NCBI GenBank assembly: GCA_034433305.1
Contig: DAOUAM010000066.1
Location: 1 to 51,296 of the forward strand
Reading direction: 5' to 3'
From: DAOUAM01 sp034433305
Lineage (GTDB): Bacteria; Chloroflexota; Dehalococcoidia; Lucifugimonadales; DAOUAM01
Length of the DNA stretch: 51,296 bases
Shown here piece after piece: positions 48,752-51,296 of this stretch. A program made the translations under genes and the position numbers. Below the pieces are notes generated by a model. That model saw only the letters and a program-made list of their open reading frames with translations, was not told where the DNA came from and did no database searches. Numbering within the stretch: the first letter of the stretch is position 1; each line of letters starts with the position of its first letter.

Positions 48752-49453
48752 ATGCAGCCGCTCAGCCGCCACGTTGGCTTTCTTGCACCAGGCCTGGAAC
48801 GCTGGACCGTCCTGTGTCTGCTGGCCTGTCTCATGGCCCTGGCGCTGGCAGGCTGCAGGCCAGAGCCCTTCCAGGGCACCGTGTTCACGACTCCCAGGCC
48901 GGCCGAGCCATTCCGGCTCCAGGACCAGTTCGGCAGGCCCTTCAGCCTCTCAGACCACCAGGGCAGGGTGGTGCTCCTGACCTTCCTCTACACAAGCTGC
49001 CCCGATGTCTGCCCCATCGTGACCAGCCAGCTACGTGAAGTCCACCAGATGCTGGGCCAGGACGCTGGCCGCGTGTCCTTTATCGCTGTCAGCGTTGACC
49101 CCGAGCGCGATACGGTGGAGGCGGCCCGCGCCTTCTCGGAGAAGTGGGACATGCTGGACAAGTGGACTTACGCCGTGGGCAGCCGGGAGGAGCTGACATC
49201 GGTGTGGGCGGCCTATTACGTTGACCCGACCGTGGAAGAGCACCAGGAGCAGCCATCGGGGGAGCCAGGCCCCAGTCCAACGCGGCAGGCCGGCGTGGCC
49301 GGCCTGCGAGAGGACGTGCTGAGGGAGTACGAAGTAGCGCACTCGACGCCGGTCTACCTGATAGACCAGCAGGGGCAAATGCGGGTGCTGTTCACCCCGC
49401 CGCTGGACACCCACGCCCTGGTACACGATATCAGGCTGCTGCTGGGGTCGTAA
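48752..49453 (+). CDS. SCO1/SenC copper chaperone
   Basis: This is a 233-aa thioredoxin-fold protein with a lipoprotein signal ending MALALAGC. The copper ligands are the Cys pair in TSCPDVCP and the His in AHSTPVYLID. SCO proteins deliver copper to the CuA site of oxidase subunit II or reduce its cysteines. Between the metal motifs lies a charged insert with EEHQEQPSGEPGPSP, longer than usual. The ATG at 48752 is preferred over the overlapping GTG at 48749. It is the last gene of the oxidase cluster. Confidence 0.94.
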   Translation: MQPLSRHVGFLAPGLERWTVLCLLACLMALALAGCRPEPFQGTVFTTPRPAEPFRLQDQFGRPFSLSDHQGRVVLLTFLYTSCPDVCPIVTSQLREVHQMLGQDAGRVSFIAVSVDPERDTVEAARAFSEKWDMLDKWTYAVGSREELTSVWAAYYVDPTVEEHQEQPSGEPGPSPTRQAGVAGLREDVLREYEVAHSTPVYLIDQQGQMRVLFTPPLDTHALVHDIRLLLGS

Positions 49454-49543
49454 CCCCCAGTGGGGCCGACAGGCCTCTGACGCCCTGGAGCGTTTTCCGG
49501 CCGAGTGTACCCCATGAATGGCCAGACCAGTTTCCCAGGGCAA

Positions 49544-49571
49544 TGTAGGGGCGGGGCTGAGCGCCCCTACA
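49544..49571. repeat. Palindromic repeat after the SCO1 gene
   Basis: TGTAGGGGCG (49544-49553) and CGCCCCTACA (49562-49571) form a perfect inverted repeat with an eight-base loop. It resembles small palindromic intergenic elements found in other genomes. No U-tract follows. Confidence 0.5.
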
Positions 49572-49696
49572 CACCATCGTGCAGGCGCAACTCAAACATA
49601 CTGTATGGCAGGGCGTACCGGTCTCCCGCCCTCGTTACGCTCACCTCATCTATCCCCGCCGGATGGCGGGAGCGGCTCTTAATTGTGCGAGACAGC

Positions 49697-49730
49697 ACTC
49701 GGGGGCAGGTATGGACACCTGCCCCCGAGT
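49697..49730. terminator. Strong hairpin after rplT
   Basis: ACTCGGGGGCAGGT (49697-49710) pairs perfectly with ACCTGCCCCCGAGT (49717-49730) across a six-base loop. It lies 22 bases past the rplT stop on the minus strand. It is a likely terminator or 3'-end stabiliser, although a U-tract is missing. Confidence 0.6.
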
Positions 49731-49751
49731 ATTACAGCATACGTTGAGCTG

Positions 49752-50120
49752 CTAGGCGGTGGCGGCCTGTAGCTGCTGCCTGGCGCGCTCCGCCACCTGG
49801 GCGAAGGCGCTGGGGTCGTTCACCGCCAGGTCCGCCAGCATCTTGCGGTCAACCGCCACACCGGCCAGCTTCAGCCCGTGGATAAGCTGGCTGTAGGAAA
49901 GATTGTGGGCGCGGGCCGCGGCGTTGATGCGGATGTTCCACAGCCGCCGCATGTCGCCCTTCTTCTCCCGGCGGTGCGCGTAGGAGTACTGCAGGGCGTG
50001 AATCATGGACTCGTGGGCCCTGCGGTAGAGGGTGTGGCGCACACCCTGGTGCCCCCTGGTAAGCTCCAGCACCTTCTTGTGTCTGCGTCGCTTGTTTGTT
50101 CCTCGCTTTATCCTGGTCAA
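49752..50120 (-). CDS. rplT: Ribosomal protein L20
   Basis: This is a 122-aa protein of the large subunit, needed for early 50S assembly. The conserved start TRIKRGTNKRRRHKKVL and YAHRREKKGDMRRLWNIRINAAAR are diagnostic. The start is a TTG at 50120 with AGGAG just upstream; the longer open frame to 50180 lacks similarity. It follows rpmI by 163 bases. In other bacteria L20 represses its own operon by binding a leader, and a perfect 30-base palindrome lies in this gap. Confidence 0.96.
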   Translation of the reverse strand: MTRIKRGTNKRRRHKKVLELTRGHQGVRHTLYRRAHESMIHALQYSYAHRREKKGDMRRLWNIRINAAARAHNLSYSQLIHGLKLAGVAVDRKMLADLAVNDPSAFAQVAERARQQLQAATA

Positions 50121-50169
50121 CGGACTCTCCTGTTGCTCAGAGGGCCTGGCCCAACAGCACCACACAGAC

Positions 50170-50199
50170 CACCAGGGCATTCCATGGAATGCCCTGGTG
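50170..50199 (-). promoter_or_regulatory. Perfect 30-base palindrome between rpmI and rplT
   Basis: CACCAGGGCATTCCA (50170-50184) is followed without gap by its exact reverse complement (50185-50199). In RNA this forms a long hairpin about 50 bases before the rplT start. No U-tract follows, so it is not a standard terminator. It may be an autoregulatory or processing site. Confidence 0.6.
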
Positions 50200-50283
50200 A
50201 AGTTCCAGCACCATCATGGGCCTGTGCCCGCTATCCTGGTCCAAGTATCGCCTGGGACAGGCGATGGACTCGTCTTTCCCCTG

Positions 50284-50487
50284 CTAGGGGACTCCGTAAG
50301 GCAGCATCCGCTTGATTTCCTGGACATCGGCGGGGCTTACCGCCACCTTGCGCGAGAAGGTGCGCCGCACCCGCGCGGGCTTGGTACGGCGGAAGTGGCT
50401 GCGCCGCGCCTTCATCCGGACAATCTTGCCGGTCCCGGTGACACGGAACCGGGTGGCCGCTGACTTGCGGGTCTTAAGCTTTGGCAC
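50284..50487 (-). CDS. rpmI: Ribosomal protein L35
   Basis: This is a 67-aa basic protein of the large subunit. PKLKTRKSAATRFRVTGTGKIVR and the C-terminal VSPADVQEIKRMLPYG are diagnostic. The start is a GTG at 50487 with GGAGGATGT upstream, all lying inside the end of infC. The 14-base overlap suggests translational coupling in the order infC-rpmI-rplT. Confidence 0.95.
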   Translation of the reverse strand: MPKLKTRKSAATRFRVTGTGKIVRMKARRSHFRRTKPARVRRTFSRKVAVSPADVQEIKRMLPYGVP

Positions 50488-51055
50488 TCTTCACATCCTC
50501 CTGAGATGGGGAGGGGCTAGCAGTCCGCGAGGGGTTGGGGTTGGGCGTCAGGACCATGGTCAGCATCTTGCCTTCGAAGGCCGGTGGCCTCTCCAGCAAG
50601 GCATCATCCATCAGGTCCTCCGCCACGGACTTCAGCAGGCCCATTCCAAGCTCGGGATGGTCTATCTCCCGGCCCCGGAACATGACCGATACCTTGACTT
50701 TAGCCCCCTCGCTGAGGAGTCTCTTCACCAGACGCGTCTTTGCCGACCTGTCGTGTTCGCCGATGCGGGTCTTGAAGCGGACTTCACGCAGTTCCTGCGT
50801 AGCTTTGGTCTTGCGTGCCTTGCGGGCCTCGCGCTCCTTGCGCGTGGTCTCATACCGGAACTTGCCATAGTCCATCAGCCGACACACTGGAGGGTTGGCC
50901 GCGGGCGCCACCTCCACCAGATCCAGGCCACGTTCCTCGGCAATGCTCAACGCCTGCCGGGTAGGCATCACACCCAGTTGCCCGCCATTCTCGTCCACCA
51001 GGCGGACCTCCGGGACACGTATGCGCTGGTTGATGCGATATTCCCTGGTAGGTAT
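50474..51055 (-). CDS. infC: Translation initiation factor IF-3 (probable AUA start)
   Basis: IF-3 prevents premature subunit joining and checks the start codon. DYGKFRYE, EVRFKTRIGEHD and VSVMFRGREIDHPELG are diagnostic, and the C-terminus has a Pro/Ser tail. Codons before the in-frame GTG at 50998 encode REYRINQRIRVPEVRL, the conserved IF-3 N-terminus, so the true start must lie upstream. No ATG, GTG or TTG occurs in frame before a stop at 51101-51103. An ATA at 51055 has GGGAGAGG seven bases upstream and gives 193 aa. Rare start codons on infC are known to let IF-3 regulate itself; E. coli uses AUU. The operon continues with rpmI and rplT. Confidence 0.93.
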   Translation of the reverse strand: MPTREYRINQRIRVPEVRLVDENGGQLGVMPTRQALSIAEERGLDLVEVAPAANPPVCRLMDYGKFRYETTRKEREARKARKTKATQELREVRFKTRIGEHDRSAKTRLVKRLLSEGAKVKVSVMFRGREIDHPELGMGLLKSVAEDLMDDALLERPPAFEGKMLTMVLTPNPNPSRTASPSPSQEDVKSAKA

Positions 51056-51106
51056 TCTATCACCTCTCCCTTGAAAAAGATCCCTGACCTTTCTTAGATG
51101 TTACCG

Positions 51107-51135
51107 AATATAGCATAAGCCAGGAAGCTAGGCAA
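51107..51135 (-). promoter_or_regulatory. Promoter of infC-rpmI-rplT
   Basis: On the minus strand TTGCCT (51135-51130), a 17-base spacer and TATATT (51112-51107) predict a start near 51100, about 45 bases before the proposed AUA start. Beyond it (51136-51296) no gene is seen, only a small GACGGC/GCCGTC hairpin near 51163-51178. Confidence 0.65.
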
Positions 51136-51296
51136 TAGGAGCGGCCCGGTGGCCGGCACCCCGACGGCGGAAGCCGTCAGTCCTGGCCTTTTGCCATTTC
51201 TGATGCTCTGCGCTACAAATTGTGGCTAACACCCATGGCTGGCCCTTCTCTCGTGGAGTGGACCGGCCCCGCTCAGCCCGGCACCTGATGGGGCTG

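Overview
The window is a GC-rich bacterial chromosome segment of ordinary dense gene organisation. It carries no rRNA, CRISPR array, insertion sequence or prophage. The gene set and style suggest an aerobic member of the Chloroflexota, probably near the Dehalococcoidia or SAR202-type lineages. This rests on lipoproteins with long Thr/Pro/Ala linkers, a tandem CaiB CoA-transferase fusion, a form II CoxL-type hydroxylase with a CoxD ATPase, a divergent HpaI aldolase, split transketolase, and a caa3 oxidase with cytochrome c fused to subunit II. The taxonomic call is inference, not a database result.

Layout. 0.25-2.1 kb (minus): a two-gene transketolase. 2.2-4.8 kb (minus): a zinc-metallopeptidase-like lipoprotein and DNA polymerase IV. 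5.1-6.4 kb (plus): an autoregulated ArsR/SRPBCC pair and a DUF4242 protein. 6.5-12 kb (minus): a benzoylformate-decarboxylase-like ThDP enzyme, a CoxD/MoxR ATPase and a CoxL-like molybdenum hydroxylase subunit. 12.2-13.2 kb: a stand-alone Lrp ligand-binding domain behind a short leader frame, convergent with PlsY. 13.4-21 kb (minus): a corrinoid region, with promoter, cobalamin riboswitch, terminator, then btuF-btuC-btuD, followed by an HpaI-family aldolase and cobB-cobQ.

21.2-31.4 kb (plus): a SelW-like Rdx protein, the tandem CaiB enzyme, a family 5 solute-binding protein with two permeases but no ATPase, and a GT39-like membrane glycosyltransferase with PA14-like domains. A cupin gene (minus) faces it. 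32.3-36.2 kb (plus): pyrG and rho. 36.2-41.4 kb (minus): an SDR enzyme, a class IV aminotransferase, sucD, sucC, an MgtE-type transporter and tRNA-Ser(UGA). 41.5-49.5 kb (plus): a complete haem A and caa3 oxidase cluster, ctaA-ctaB, ctaC-D-E-F, ctaG, a small membrane protein and SCO1. 49.7-51.1 kb (minus): infC-rpmI-rplT.

How the parts work together. CtaB and CtaA make haem A, SCO1 and CtaG serve copper loading and assembly, and CtaC-F form the proton-pumping oxidase. SucCD supplies substrate-level phosphorylation in the TCA cycle. BtuFCD imports corrinoid under riboswitch control, and CobB/CobQ amidate corrin rings. CoxD normally matures the active site of CoxL-type enzymes. Several promoters fit TTGACN-N16-18-TANNNT closely. 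Two of them place the predicted transcription start within about three bases of the start codon, which suggests leaderless messages. A family of short mosaic repeats occupies the intergenic gaps.

Most notable: the riboswitch-controlled corrinoid importer, an ArsR operator palindrome centred on its own start codon, an infC frame that appears to start at AUA, a CaiB fusion whose first half seems to lack the catalytic Asp, a CoxL gene without its partner subunits, and several strong uncharacterised RNA hairpins.
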